From positions 62,001 through 126,000 of the forward strand of contig NZ_BJDT01000003.1 of NCBI RefSeq assembly GCF_005405285.1: 64,000 bases of DNA, given 5' to 3'. Origin of the DNA: Weissella sagaensis (GTDB lineage Bacteria > Bacillota > Bacilli > Lactobacillales > Lactobacillaceae). The position numbers were made by a program, and so were the translations under genes. Positions within the stretch are counted from its first letter, which is position 1; each line of letters begins with the position of its first letter. Shown piece by piece: positions 10,718-19,723 of this stretch. A model generated the notes under the pieces. The model saw nothing but the letters and a program-made list of their open reading frames with translations, was not told the origin of the DNA and did no database searches.

Positions 10718-11455
10718 TTAGGCCTCCTCTGATTGCTGTAAACGTTGCAAAACTTTTTCATAAACCGGCACCATTTCACCCAGCCCTTGACGGAAAATAT
10801 CTTTATCCAGTGACTGTTTCGTTTGAACATCAACTAGACGACAATTATCAGGTGATAATTCATCTGCTAAAATAACGGTACCCATTTTTGTTACCCCAAA
10901 TTCAAGTTTAAAGTCGACCAGTTGAACATTTATTTTTTCAAAAATTTGTATCAAATGTTGATTAACTTGCAAAGCAATCTGACGAATTTCTGATATTTGA
11001 TCATTTGTTGCAAGTCCCAAAGCCAAAGCATCATCATCATTTAAAAAGGGATCATCTAATACATCGTTTTTATAAAAAAATTCGATGACGGGTTGTGAAA
11101 ACTTTTGTAAATATTCTGTCTGGTATCGCTTCACAAAGCTACCAGATGCATAATTGCGAATAACTGTTTCTAAAGGAATAATTTGCACGCGCTGCACTAA
11201 TTGATCCGTTAAATCCAACTGTTTAATAAAGTGATTCTTAATACCTTGATGACGTAAATCAGTAAATAGTTGTGATGAAATAACACAATTTGTCTTACCT
11301 TTATCCGTCATTTGAACCTTACGTTTACCATTTAGTGCTGTTACCTGATCTAGATAGTGTACCCACAGAATATCGGAATGATTAGTCGTATACATTTCCT
11401 TTGCTTTTCCCCGATATAACAACCCTTGTTTTTTAATTTCTGCCAATTCAGCCAT
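10718..11455 (-). CDS. purC: phosphoribosylaminoimidazole-succinocarboxamide synthase
   Basis: SAICAR synthetase, which condenses CAIR with aspartate using ATP. At 245 residues it has the expected length. Visible motifs are LLYRGKAKEMYTT, IPLETVIRNYASGSF, LVDFKLEFGVTK and LADELSPDNCRL. It sits 2 nt after purK. The next enzyme, adenylosuccinate lyase (purB), is not in this operon. Confidence 0.97.
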   Translation of the reverse strand: MAELAEIKKQGLLYRGKAKEMYTTNHSDILWVHYLDQVTALNGKRKVQMTDKGKTNCVISSQLFTDLRHQGIKNHFIKQLDLTDQLVQRVQIIPLETVIRNYASGSFVKRYQTEYLQKFSQPVIEFFYKNDVLDDPFLNDDDALALGLATNDQISEIRQIALQVNQHLIQIFEKINVQLVDFKLEFGVTKMGTVILADELSPDNCRLVDVQTKQSLDKDIFRQGLGEMVPVYEKVLQRLQQSEEA

Positions 11456-11457
11456 TG

Positions 11458-12579
11458 TTAATTATCTCCCCTTATCATATCTGTTGTTGCCAATAGTTCA
11501 TTAACATCAGTACCCACAACTGTAATATGACCTAACTTTCTTTGAGGTCTAATGTCGCTTTTACCATAATCATGAAAATGCCACTCTGGATGATCATGTA
11601 ACATTTCACGCGCTAATGTTAAGTCATTTCCTAATAAATTGCGCATCACAGCTGGATATGCTTGTTTTATATCTGGTATTGGTAAGCCACAAATACTACG
11701 AATATGCGCTTCAAATTGTGAAATATTACATGCTTCAATCGTATAATGCCCAGAATTATGTGGTCGTGGTGCAAGTTCATTAACTACCAATTCGTGGTCA
11801 TTAATAACAAAGAACTCAATACCTAGAACACCGTAAAGGTTAAGATTATTTGCAATTTTTTCAGCATAAATTTGTGCGTTGTACTGCAATGTATCAGAAA
11901 ATTGATTAGCTGCAACCGTCGTATGTAAAATATGATTCTTATGCTGATTTGCTACTAAAGGAAAAGTAAAAACATGTTGATTAAAGTCGCGCGTTACCAT
12001 CATTGATGCTTCAGCTTGAAACTCCTGACGAGCTTCTAAAATACATGGTGTTCGCTTATATAATTGTTCAGCCCTGATAATATCGCTTGGCTTATCAATA
12101 TCTAACTGACCATGACCGTCATAACCACCACTAACTGTTTTCAAAAGCGCCGGATAGCCTATTTTTTCAATGGCTATTTCTAATGAGGATGCATCAGTAA
12201 CCGAGGCAAAATTGGTTACTGGAATTTGTATATTTTTTAAAAAATTTTTTTCTCTTAACCGTTGTCCACTAACATGTAATAAATTAACCCCTTGCGGTAA
12301 AGATGTATATGCCGTTACTTTCTGTAATGTTTCTTCTGCGACATTTTCAAATTCATAGGTTAATACTGCGCTACGATGGGCAAGTTCTAATAAAGCGACT
12401 TCATTATCATAGCTAGCTATGATTTGAAAATCAGCGACTTGTGCTGCTGGTGCATCTGGTGTGGGATCTAAAATGCCAACTTTATACCCCATACTTTTGG
12501 CACTCAAAGCCATCATTTGCCCTAATTGTCCACCACCTACAATGCCAATTGTTGCTGGTGGCAAAATTGTTTTAATCAA
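11458..12579 (-). CDS. purK: N5-carboxyaminoimidazole ribonucleotide synthase
   Basis: ATP-grasp enzyme that carboxylates AIR to N5-CAIR with bicarbonate. Motifs: IGIVGGGQLGQMM at the N-terminus, LKTVSGGYDGHGQ in the ATP-grasp, and NELAPRPHNSGHYTIEAC. The open frame reaches back to a TTG at 12597, but the TTG at 12579 is better supported: GTGAGG lies 6 nt before it and it overlaps the purE stop by eight bases, like two other couplings in this window. That gives about 373 residues beginning MIKTILPPA. The start choice is inference. Confidence 0.93.
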   Translation of the reverse strand: MIKTILPPATIGIVGGGQLGQMMALSAKSMGYKVGILDPTPDAPAAQVADFQIIASYDNEVALLELAHRSAVLTYEFENVAEETLQKVTAYTSLPQGVNLLHVSGQRLREKNFLKNIQIPVTNFASVTDASSLEIAIEKIGYPALLKTVSGGYDGHGQLDIDKPSDIIRAEQLYKRTPCILEARQEFQAEASMMVTRDFNQHVFTFPLVANQHKNHILHTTVAANQFSDTLQYNAQIYAEKIANNLNLYGVLGIEFFVINDHELVVNELAPRPHNSGHYTIEACNISQFEAHIRSICGLPIPDIKQAYPAVMRNLLGNDLTLAREMLHDHPEWHFHDYGKSDIRPQRKLGHITVVGTDVNELLATTDMIRGDN

Positions 12580-13063
12580 AACGCGCCTCACTTTCAATAG
12601 CTTCTTGACGTTGTGTTTCTTTTAAATCAATTAACTTGTCTTGGACGCTTGCTTGTGTGATACCCAACATTTGTGCTGCTAAAATAGCTGCATTTTTAGC
12701 ACCAGCATCACCTATACTAACAGTTGCAACTGGTGCTCCTGTGGGCATTTGCACAATTGATAGCAATGAATCTATACCGTTCAATGTTCGTGTTTTAATT
12801 GGAACACCAATCACAGGTAACGTCGTATTAGCAGCAATCATACCTGGTAAGTGAGCTGCACCACCTGCACCTGCAATGATAACTTTTATCCCTTTAGTCC
12901 GTGCATTTTCCCCAAACTCCTGTAATTCATTAGGCATTCGATGTGCTGATATGACCCTCTTTTCAAATGATATATCTAGCTTTTTAAGTAGTTCACACGC
13001 CAATTTCATTGTTGACCAATCCGAAATTGATCCCATCAATACTGCAACTTCATTTGCCACCAT
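12572..13063 (-). CDS. purE: N5-carboxyaminoimidazole ribonucleotide mutase
   Basis: Class I PurE, which moves the carboxylate of N5-CAIR to give CAIR. It has 163 residues with VLMGSISDWSTMK, the RVISAHRMP segment (catalytic His) and GAGGAAHLPGMIAA. It is the first gene of the operon, about 50 nt downstream of a consensus-like promoter, behind GTGAGG. Confidence 0.97.
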   Translation of the reverse strand: MVANEVAVLMGSISDWSTMKLACELLKKLDISFEKRVISAHRMPNELQEFGENARTKGIKVIIAGAGGAAHLPGMIAANTTLPVIGVPIKTRTLNGIDSLLSIVQMPTGAPVATVSIGDAGAKNAAILAAQMLGITQASVQDKLIDLKETQRQEAIESEARFD

Positions 13064-13113
13064 TTATTCCTCACTTTTGACTTTCACCATGACAACGTCT
13101 GTTTTTCACCTTC

Positions 13114-13207
13114 ATAATACTGAACTTTAAAAAGCAAGTCAACGTGTTTAGTTCGTATTTGTTGATAAAAAAACGAAAAAAATACTAAAAAATAAAATTA
13201 AGTTCGT
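13114..13207 (-). promoter_or_regulatory. purE promoter with PurBox-like CGAA motifs
   Basis: On the minus strand, TTGACT (13137-13142) and TATTAT (13114-13119) are separated by exactly 17 nt, about 50 bases upstream of the purE start. Directly upstream of the -35 lie AAATACGAACTAA and, on the opposite strand, AAAAACGAAAAAA. Their CGAA cores are inverted and 18 nt apart; a third copy, AAAAACGAACTTA, covers 13202-13207. This resembles the inverted PurBox pair (AWWWCCGAACWWT) bound by PurR in Bacillus and Lactococcus. No purine riboswitch is visible in the leader. Confidence 0.7.
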
Positions 13208-13233
13208 TTTTAGACAAAACGTTCTAATCTCCA

Positions 13234-13267
13234 TAAAAAAAGCCCCGTGCTTTTAAACACGGTGGCT
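13234..13267 (-). terminator. terminator after the yolD-like gene
   Basis: On the minus strand AGCCACCGTG pairs with CACGGGGCT around TTTAAAAG, with one bulged base, followed by TTTTTTT. It lies just past the stop of the yolD-like gene and separates that operon from the pur promoter. Confidence 0.85.
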
Positions 13268-13308
13268 AATTTCACAAATACTGTTGCAACAGCGTTCGTT
13301 TACATTAA

Positions 13309-13692
13309 TTATTTAACATATAAAATATCAGGTAATGGAAATACTTGTATATTATCTGAAAGCACGACATTATTATCTTGAAAACCTAATACTTTCCCAT
13401 GATACAAAGGACTAACAATCCCCTGATCATTGTGATTCCTTGATTGAATGGTTACTTTAAATTGTTGGTCAAAAGCTTTCATTAAATATTGACTAATTGC
13501 TTTCTCAGACATTTCTTCATAATCTTGACGCTTCACGTTATCCAGCCGATTTTTAGAGTATTTACCAACGTCCTCTGTATGATCACTAAGAAAATAGCCT
13601 TGCCATTTAACCATACCTCTATCTTGGTAATCATTTTGAAAAAAATGAGCTGCATTTATCAACTGATAATTTAATTTATCTTGATTATCCAT
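13309..13692 (-). CDS. YolD-like protein, partner of the Y-family polymerase
   Basis: A 127-residue protein. The segment DRGMVKWQGYFLSDHTE resembles the YolD-like family, often encoded next to UvrX/UmuC-type polymerases in Firmicutes and thought to act with them in DNA damage tolerance. The frame is open from a TTG at 13719, but the ATG at 13692 is preferred: GGCGG lies upstream and it overlaps the polymerase stop by eight bases (ATGGATAA). The family assignment is moderate, and the precise function is not known. Confidence 0.65.
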   Translation of the reverse strand: MDNQDKLNYQLINAAHFFQNDYQDRGMVKWQGYFLSDHTEDVGKYSKNRLDNVKRQDYEEMSEKAISQYLMKAFDQQFKVTIQSRNHNDQGIVSPLYHGKVLGFQDNNVVLSDNIQVFPLPDILYVK

Positions 13693-15013
13693 AGGTATTA
13701 CCGCCATTATGACCACCAACTAAACCTGCACGTTGTATCATTGTACCGCCAGCGCTTAACGAAGACAGTTTGACTAAGCTCGTGACACCAAATTTTTTTC
13801 TAATATCATCAACGACCTGATCAATTTTAGCAGCATTAATTTGTTGTACAACTGGCGTTAATAAATCTAATTGCTCATAACCTGCTGGTTGTAATTTACC
13901 AACAGATACACCTAAGTTACGTACGTTGCCATCCGTATAATGTTCATCAAATAAATCAATTAAAGCGTTATGAATAACATGCGATAAATTTGATGGTTCA
14001 ATTTTCATTTGGACATTAAAACCAGGCATCTGTTTTTGTTCACTTGTTGCATAAGCATAACCAACAAATAATGATACCGTACCAGCTGCTAATTGCTTGG
14101 CGCGTAATCGTGCAGCAACTTGTTCACTAATTTCACGAATAACAACTTTAATTTCGGGGATATCATTATAGTCACGTGGTAACACTTGACTATTAGAAAT
14201 ATTTCCTGCTTTAACTTTATGTTTACAACTAACAATGCTACGATCTACTCCCCAAGCTAAAGCAAACAGTTCTTCACCACGAATACCCATTTTTTGTTTA
14301 AGATAATATGGACTTGCCATAGCTAAATCATACATTGAAAAGATACCCAACCGATTTAATTTTTTAGCTGTTTTACTGCCAATACTCCAAACAGTATCTA
14401 ACTTTGTAATGGGCCATAAATGTTCTGGTAAATTCTCAAAATGCCATTCTCCAATGAAATCACAATCGTGTTTCGCCTGAATATCTAAGGCAATTTTAGC
14501 CATTGTAAGTGTATCGCCAATACCAACTGTCAAATATAATCCTAGTTCTTTTTTTACTTTTAACTGAATAATATGTGCTAATTTCTTTAATGTTAAATCC
14601 TTACCATAAATAAATTTTAAATATTCCCAAGAATCTGTCACGTCAAGAATACTTTCATCAATGGAATATAAATGGAGATCCTCTTCAGCAACAAATTGAC
14701 GAAAAATATCATTAACTTTTTTATTTACAGCAATATAACGATTCATTCGTGGCTGAACAATAATCAACCGAGAATCTTTTGGAACATCACGTTGACGCAT
14801 GACATTTTTAATACCCAATTCTTTTTTTGCACGAGGGGAAACAGCTAATACAAGTCCCCCATTAGTGTTTGCCTGTTGACTCATAACTACTAATAATGAA
14901 GTTAAGGGGTTTAAGCCACGATCGGCACTTTCTACACTTGCGTAAAAGCTTTTTGAATCAATCACCATAACTTTTCTTCTCATTTCATGACAAGTTACGT
15001 CTGAAAAATTCAT
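13685..15013 (-). CDS. Y-family DNA polymerase, UmuC/UvrX type
   Basis: Error-prone translesion polymerase of about 442 residues. The catalytic palm is clear: VMVIDSKSFYASVESADRGL (first Asp plus the steric-gate region) and HLYSIDESILDVT (the SIDE motif). The helix-hairpin-helix is TVWSIGSKTAKKLNRLGI. The C-terminal little-finger domain follows RDYNDIPEIK. The ATG chosen is 2 nt behind GGAGGAGAG; an earlier in-frame start is blocked by this ribosome binding site. The YolD-like gene follows with overlap, so the two are one unit. No LexA/SOS box could be identified upstream. Confidence 0.9.
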   Translation of the reverse strand: MNFSDVTCHEMRRKVMVIDSKSFYASVESADRGLNPLTSLLVVMSQQANTNGGLVLAVSPRAKKELGIKNVMRQRDVPKDSRLIIVQPRMNRYIAVNKKVNDIFRQFVAEEDLHLYSIDESILDVTDSWEYLKFIYGKDLTLKKLAHIIQLKVKKELGLYLTVGIGDTLTMAKIALDIQAKHDCDFIGEWHFENLPEHLWPITKLDTVWSIGSKTAKKLNRLGIFSMYDLAMASPYYLKQKMGIRGEELFALAWGVDRSIVSCKHKVKAGNISNSQVLPRDYNDIPEIKVVIREISEQVAARLRAKQLAAGTVSLFVGYAYATSEQKQMPGFNVQMKIEPSNLSHVIHNALIDLFDEHYTDGNVRNLGVSVGKLQPAGYEQLDLLTPVVQQINAAKIDQVVDDIRKKFGVTSLVKLSSLSAGGTMIQRAGLVGGHNGGNTYG

Positions 15014-15188
15014 AACTCTCCTCCAATCCATTAAATAAGTTTAACTGTACAAAATTAGTTTAAACCTAACTAACTGATTAATCAATAAAATTTTACGGCT
15101 AGTATATTTATCGTTATTTGCGGTAAAATTTTAATAAGTACAAACACTTTCCCTTTAATTTCGACACGATGATAAGGAGCAAACAATT

Positions 15189-15740
15189 ATGAAACAACGC
15201 TGTAATTGGGCACAAAATGGTAATCAATTATTAAAAGATTATCATGATACTGAATGGGGTGTCCCAACAACAACAAGTCAACAACTTTTTGAGTTGTTGA
15301 CCCTAGAAGCATTTCAAAGCGGTCTAAGCTGGCAACTTATTTTAAATAAACGAGAAAATTTTAAACAGGCATTTGATAACTTTGATTTTGAAAAAATAGC
15401 CCACTATGATAATGACAAAATCATAAGTTTAATGCACAATAGCGGTATTATTCGTAATAAACGTAAAATAATAGCCACCATTAATAATGCTAAAATTATG
15501 CAAACGAAATTCCCTAATAATCAATTTAGTGAATATGTTTGGTCCTTTACAGGTAATCATACAATCATCCATCACTATGCATCATCTGAATCAATTCCCA
15601 AATATGATCAACTAGCACTGATTGTAAGTAAGCAGCTAAAAAAAGCCGGCTTCGCCTATGCTGGCCCTGTTACCACTTACTCATTTCTTCAAGCAGCAGG
15701 TATTATAAACGATCATCAAATAAATTGCTTTAAAAAATAA
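15189..15740 (+). CDS. tag: DNA-3-methyladenine glycosylase I
   Basis: Removes 3-methyladenine from alkylated DNA to start base excision repair. The 183 residues open with KQRCNWAQ and DYHDTEWGVP (zinc Cys and His, as in E. coli Tag), followed by LLTLEAFQSGLSWQLILNKRENF and the C-terminal KAGFAYAGPVTTYSFLQAAGIINDH, which carries further zinc-site residues. AAGGAG precedes the ATG. It is divergent from the translesion polymerase, so two DNA damage functions share this intergenic region. Confidence 0.95.
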   Translation: MKQRCNWAQNGNQLLKDYHDTEWGVPTTTSQQLFELLTLEAFQSGLSWQLILNKRENFKQAFDNFDFEKIAHYDNDKIISLMHNSGIIRNKRKIIATINNAKIMQTKFPNNQFSEYVWSFTGNHTIIHHYASSESIPKYDQLALIVSKQLKKAGFAYAGPVTTYSFLQAAGIINDHQINCFKK

Positions 15741-15752
15741 TCTGCCCATAAT

Positions 15753-15789
15753 AAAAGACGTCCGACATACAAAGTGTTGGACGCCTTTT
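15753..15789 (+). terminator. terminator after tag
   Basis: AAAAGACGTCCGACA pairs with TGTTGGACGCCTTTT, with one mismatch and one G-U pair, followed by a T-rich tract. The symmetric A and T runs could let it also serve the convergent 53-aa ORF on the minus strand. Confidence 0.8.
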
Positions 15790-15813
15790 ATTATGTTTAA
15801 AGGCAAATAAACC

Positions 15814-15975
15814 TTACCATTCATCATGCTTAATCATCGCTGCTAAATCAGCTTGCGTTACTTTTTGCCTAGGCAATGATTTTGCAACTCTTTTAAATTC
15901 TCTATTTAATTTATCTCGTTCCGTTGAATTTTCGTTAGCCGCTAATATTTCACGTTGCTTCTTTGAATCAGTCAT
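15814..15975 (-). CDS. small hypothetical protein, 53 aa
   Basis: An ORF of 53 codons plus stop starting MTDSKKQREILAANENSTE and ending AAMIKHDEW. AAAGGAGA is placed 4-5 nt before the ATG. The product is charged, probably helical, without Cys, signal peptide or membrane segment. It lies 21 nt downstream of the glycerol dehydrogenase frame on the same strand and may have been co-transcribed with it. I do not recognise the family. Confidence 0.6.
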   Translation of the reverse strand: MTDSKKQREILAANENSTERDKLNREFKRVAKSLPRQKVTQADLAAMIKHDEW

Positions 15976-15996
15976 AACGTCTCCTTTTACAATTAA

Positions 15997-17088
15997 TTAT
16001 TTTCGAGACTTAACATAACTATCAACTGCTATAATAACATTTGCAACATCTTCAGCTGTGACTTCAAATGGCATTTGATGAATTGTCTCAGAAGGAATAG
16101 TGGCTTGCTTACCAACATTTAAGAAATCTTCATAAGTAGCATCTTCTAGATGTAAATCTGCCAAAGTAGTTGGCAAACCAAGTGATTGATTAAAATTAAT
16201 ATATTTATTCAATGTCTCAGTTGGTACATTGTTCAACATTAACTCACATAAATACCCATAAGCAACTTTCTCGCCGTGCATCATGGTTTCACTTTCACCA
16301 GACAATACTGTGAAGCCATTGTAAATCGCATGTGCAGCAGCCAGTCCAGAACTTTCAAAACCAATACCACTTAACAATGTATTGGCTTCAACAACTGTTT
16401 CCAAAGCCGGTGTCACAACATGTGCTTCAGCTGCTGCTACAGCCTCGTGAGCATGGGCAAACAAATTGTCTTCACATGTTTGTACAATTGCTAATGAGGC
16501 TAAAGTTGGTGCTTGACCCAGCATTGATTTATTATGCCCCTTGGCAACATCTTGTGCTTCAATATTTGTTGCCATAGCATCTCCAATACCTGCAATTAGG
16601 TTTCTGACTGGGGCATTAGCAATAACTTTTGTATCGACCAACACGATGTCTGGATTTTTATCATAGAAAGCATAATTTGTAAATTGTCCTTCTGGTGTGT
16701 ATAACACTGACAAAGCTGAACATGGCGCATCAGTCGATGCCACTGTTGGTAAAATAGCCACCGGCACTGCTAATTTATCAGCAATATTTTTTGCTGTATC
16801 GAGCGTCTTACCACCACCTAAACCAATAATAAAATCGTTATCGGCATGCTTACCAATTTCAACCACACGCATAATTTCTTCTTCAGAAGCTTCACCACCA
16901 AAATTAACATGCGTTACTATAAAATTACTTGATAATGTTTGATTTAATGTTTTACCCACAATTTACCAGACAATATCATCACAAAGCAATAGCGGTTGCT
17001 TTCCTAAATTTTCAAAATATTCCTTTGGATGACTGAATACATCATTACCTTGTACATAATGTGCTGGACTTGAAAATGCTTTAATCAT
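15997..17088 (-). pseudogene. gldA: glycerol dehydrogenase, interrupted by a stop codon
   Basis: The full reading frame would be about 363 codons, the normal GldA length, starting MIKAFSSPAHYVQG behind GGGGGAAA. Codon 42 is TAA (16963-16965), directly after LLLCDDIVW, and the frame resumes in phase with IVGKTLNQTL. The remaining 320 codons are intact, with GLGGGKTLDTAKNIADKL (NAD-binding), DAPCSALSVLYT, and the zinc ligands in GIGDAMAT, AAAHAIYNGF and MHGEKVAYG. GldA oxidises glycerol to dihydroxyacetone with NAD. A late GTG start would lose part of the nucleotide fold. A recent inactivation or a sequencing error are both possible. Confidence 0.85.
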
Positions 17089-17266
17089 AATTTCCCCCAA
17101 ATAACCATATTGTGAATCATTTCACTATATATAGTTTAACAATATCTGAATTAGATAGCTACTGATATGCTTACTAACATTTAGAATCAAAATACTCTTA
17201 AAATTGTGAATATTCAAATATTATTAGATAATAGATATGACATAATAAAGAGAGGAATAGCTTAAT

Positions 17267-17854
17267 ATGAAAGAACTTTATCTAATGCGCCACGGTCAAA
17301 CATTATTCAACCAATTGCACCGTATTCAAGGTGCTAGTGACTCACCACTTACACCACAAGGTATCACAGATGCTCAAGAAGTTGGCCATTATTTTGAACA
17401 AATTAATCTAACTTTTGACCATGCTTATGCTTCGACACAAGAACGAGCAAGTGACACGCTCGAAAATATTACAGATCAACCTTATACAAGATTAAAAGGA
17501 TTAAAAGAATGGCATTTTGGCGTTTTTGAAGGTCAAAGTGAACAACTTAATCCACAAAATGATCCAATTCGTCATTCCTATGGTGATTTTTTTGTCCCAT
17601 TTGGTGGTGAATCGGATATTCAAGTGCAACAAAGAATGAATCAGACACTAACAGAAATAATGGAAAAACCCGATCATAAACGCGTTTTAGCCGTTAGTCA
17701 TGGTGGCGCTTGCTTTGTTTTTCTAAAAAAATGGTTGCCGTTTGAAGAAATCCAAAAACAAGTCCCTAATTTTCATAATTGCTGCATTTTAAAATTTGCC
17801 TATTCAAATAAAGAATTTAAGTTTATTGAAGCAATTAACGTAAAACAGATTTAA
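17267..17854 (+). CDS. histidine phosphatase family protein
   Basis: A 195-residue branch-1 histidine phosphatase. The phospho-acceptor motif LMRHGQTLFN is at the N-terminus, with YASTQERASDTLE and the second catalytic His in AVSHGGACFVF. Proteins of this type in lactic acid bacteria are annotated as phosphoglycerate mutase-like but usually act as general phosphatases; the substrate is unknown. It reads toward yaaA, 27 nt downstream, with a GAGAGGAA-type site before the ATG. Confidence 0.85.
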   Translation: MKELYLMRHGQTLFNQLHRIQGASDSPLTPQGITDAQEVGHYFEQINLTFDHAYASTQERASDTLENITDQPYTRLKGLKEWHFGVFEGQSEQLNPQNDPIRHSYGDFFVPFGGESDIQVQQRMNQTLTEIMEKPDHKRVLAVSHGGACFVFLKKWLPFEEIQKQVPNFHNCCILKFAYSNKEFKFIEAINVKQI

Positions 17855-17881
17855 TCCACTGATTAACGGAGATTAATTAAC

Positions 17882-18622
17882 ATGCAAATTATTATTTCGC
17901 CTGCTAAAAAAATGACGGTTGATCAAGACAGTTTTACACCGATTAATACGCCATGTTACTTAGAACAATCCTTAATAATTCAACAAAAACTATTGTCACT
18001 TTCTTATGATGAGCTCAAAAAATTATGGCAAACTAGTGATAAATTAACAACTGAAAACTATAATCAACTTCATCACACAAATTCAAATACCGCATTAACA
18101 CCTGCAATATTCAGTTATACTGGTATTCAGTATCAATATATGGCACCAAATGTTTTAAGTGAACAAGCATTATCTTATCTTCAAAATCATTTATGGATTT
18201 TATCTGCTTTTTACGGTGTATTACGCCCATTTGACGGTATTGTACCTTATCGTCTAGAGATGAAATCCCGGTTAAAAATTAACGATAGTCGCAATCTTTA
18301 TGAATTCTGGGGAGACACATTATACCAAATGATTCATAATCATGAACCGATTATTAATTTAGCATCTAAAGAATATGCACAATCGATACGCCCTTTTTTA
18401 CAGCCTGAAGACGAATTTATTGATATTATATTTGCACACATTGTAGCCGGGAAACTAAAAGTTAAAGCTACTGATGCTAAAATGGCTCGTGGTGAAATGG
18501 TACGTTTTATTGTTGAAAATCAACTGACAACGATTGATAAACTGAAACAATTTAAAACAGCCGTATATTCTTTTGATGCATCACAATCAACTGATCATAA
18601 ATTAGTTTTTATCTATCATTAA
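17882..18622 (+). CDS. yaaA: YaaA family peroxide stress protein
   Basis: A 246-residue DUF328/YaaA protein. In E. coli YaaA lowers free iron and limits damage under hydrogen peroxide stress. Visible marks are the start MQIIISPAKKM, YDELKKLWQTSDKL, ILSAFYGVLRPFDGIVPYRLEM and the C-terminal RGEMVRFIVE. It follows the histidine phosphatase by 27 nt, probably as one transcript, and ends at a strong terminator. Confidence 0.9.
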   Translation: MQIIISPAKKMTVDQDSFTPINTPCYLEQSLIIQQKLLSLSYDELKKLWQTSDKLTTENYNQLHHTNSNTALTPAIFSYTGIQYQYMAPNVLSEQALSYLQNHLWILSAFYGVLRPFDGIVPYRLEMKSRLKINDSRNLYEFWGDTLYQMIHNHEPIINLASKEYAQSIRPFLQPEDEFIDIIFAHIVAGKLKVKATDAKMARGEMVRFIVENQLTTIDKLKQFKTAVYSFDASQSTDHKLVFIYH

Positions 18623-18640
18623 AACTGATTAACTAAACAA

Positions 18641-18683
18641 AAAGTCTAAGAACTCATTTAAGCAATAGTTCTTAGACTTTTTA
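18641..18683 (+). terminator. terminator after yaaA
   Basis: A perfect 14-bp stem, AAAGTCTAAGAACT with AGTTCTTAGACTTT, with T-rich sequence on both sides. It may also act on the convergent minus-strand gene. Confidence 0.9.
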
Positions 18684-18749
18684 ATCTCTCACGGCTGATT
18701 CAAGACGACTCTATCAATAATAAAGTGAGCCACGATTACTCGTGATTCA

Positions 18750-19481
18750 TTATTTAACAATAGCATACTCATCGATAGTCTTATTAGTGACGTCTTTTAA
18801 TACTAGCCAGCTGTTAGTACCACCAAAATAAAGGAAAAGGCCAACTTCATTAACACTCTTTAAAATAATGTCTTCTGTCGTGGTAAATTTTTCGACTTTA
18901 CTTGCTTGTTCTTGACGTAACTGTGTTCCCATACGAGCATCTAACCCAATAGAACCATCTTTATTTAGCGGATATTTTGTGCGTAAAGTAGCTCCTTTAA
19001 CAATACGCATCTCGTTACGCTTCTGCCAGAAAATAGTTGCTTTGCTATCAAATGCATCCACCATAAAAGTAACATCAGCTATCGACTTTTTCCAACGATG
19101 TTGCGTTTTTTTAAAGGTTTTTGTTTTAGGAATTAGTGGATACATAAATTGATCCAGAATCAACATGATTTTTTCTACATAACCAATGAGATTTTGATTA
19201 TCACCAACTGGGGTAAGTTTCTTATTACTTATTGTTTCCTGAATATTTTCTAATAACTCATTTTGATTAATATTTTTAGGTGGCAATAGTTGAATGATTG
19301 TCCCATGATCAGCAGGTTGTAAACTAGCAGACTGAAGCTTTCTGTTTTTAAAGTTTAGATAAAGCCCTGACACCGCTTGATTATATTTAAAATTGTGATG
19401 AATATAGAGTTCACCCTGTTTATTGTTAAATACTAGCTTAACAACATCTGTCGTAACCGTCATTTCAGCTTCAATTTGCAT
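18750..19481 (-). CDS. conserved hypothetical protein, 243 aa
   Basis: Not recognised. A soluble-looking protein with no signal peptide or membrane segment. It is rich in beta-type alternation (TVTTDVVKLVFNNKQGELYI) and basic stretches (KTFKKTQHRWKKS), with an aromatic C-terminus (LFLYFGGTNSWLVLKDV). It has no Cys. GGAGAA precedes the ATG. Its neighbours, yaaA convergent and a DUF975 gene divergent, give no clear role. Confidence 0.7.
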   Translation of the reverse strand: MQIEAEMTVTTDVVKLVFNNKQGELYIHHNFKYNQAVSGLYLNFKNRKLQSASLQPADHGTIIQLLPPKNINQNELLENIQETISNKKLTPVGDNQNLIGYVEKIMLILDQFMYPLIPKTKTFKKTQHRWKKSIADVTFMVDAFDSKATIFWQKRNEMRIVKGATLRTKYPLNKDGSIGLDARMGTQLRQEQASKVEKFTTTEDIILKSVNEVGLFLYFGGTNSWLVLKDVTNKTIDEYAIVK

Positions 19482-19723
19482 AAGATTCTCCTTACCAACT
19501 TAGCGAAGTGCCATATTATCCTTTTATTTAAAAATTTTTAACGCAGTAATTCTTATAATATGTTATAGCATACAGTATCTTGTCCCCATCCGCTACATTA
19601 AGCAATTATTACCAATTGTCTTTTGTATGAAATTTAAATATAAACCGTGTCAAATGCAATCATACTTTGTCTATGTTACCCTAGTAAGATAATGAAATTT
19701 ATATTATTAAGGAGATAATCATT

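Noticed and set aside
13064..13308. Purine riboswitch ahead of purE
   Set aside because: No purine aptamer core sequences were seen; PurBox-like motifs and a promoter explain the region.
15014..15188. LexA/SOS box between the Y-family polymerase and tag
   Set aside because: No CGAAC-N4-GTTCG-like sequence could be found.
15997..16959. Functional short glycerol dehydrogenase from a GTG start
   Set aside because: The missing 43 residues form part of the nucleotide fold and are encoded intact just upstream, interrupted only by a TAA; no good ribosome binding site precedes the GTG.
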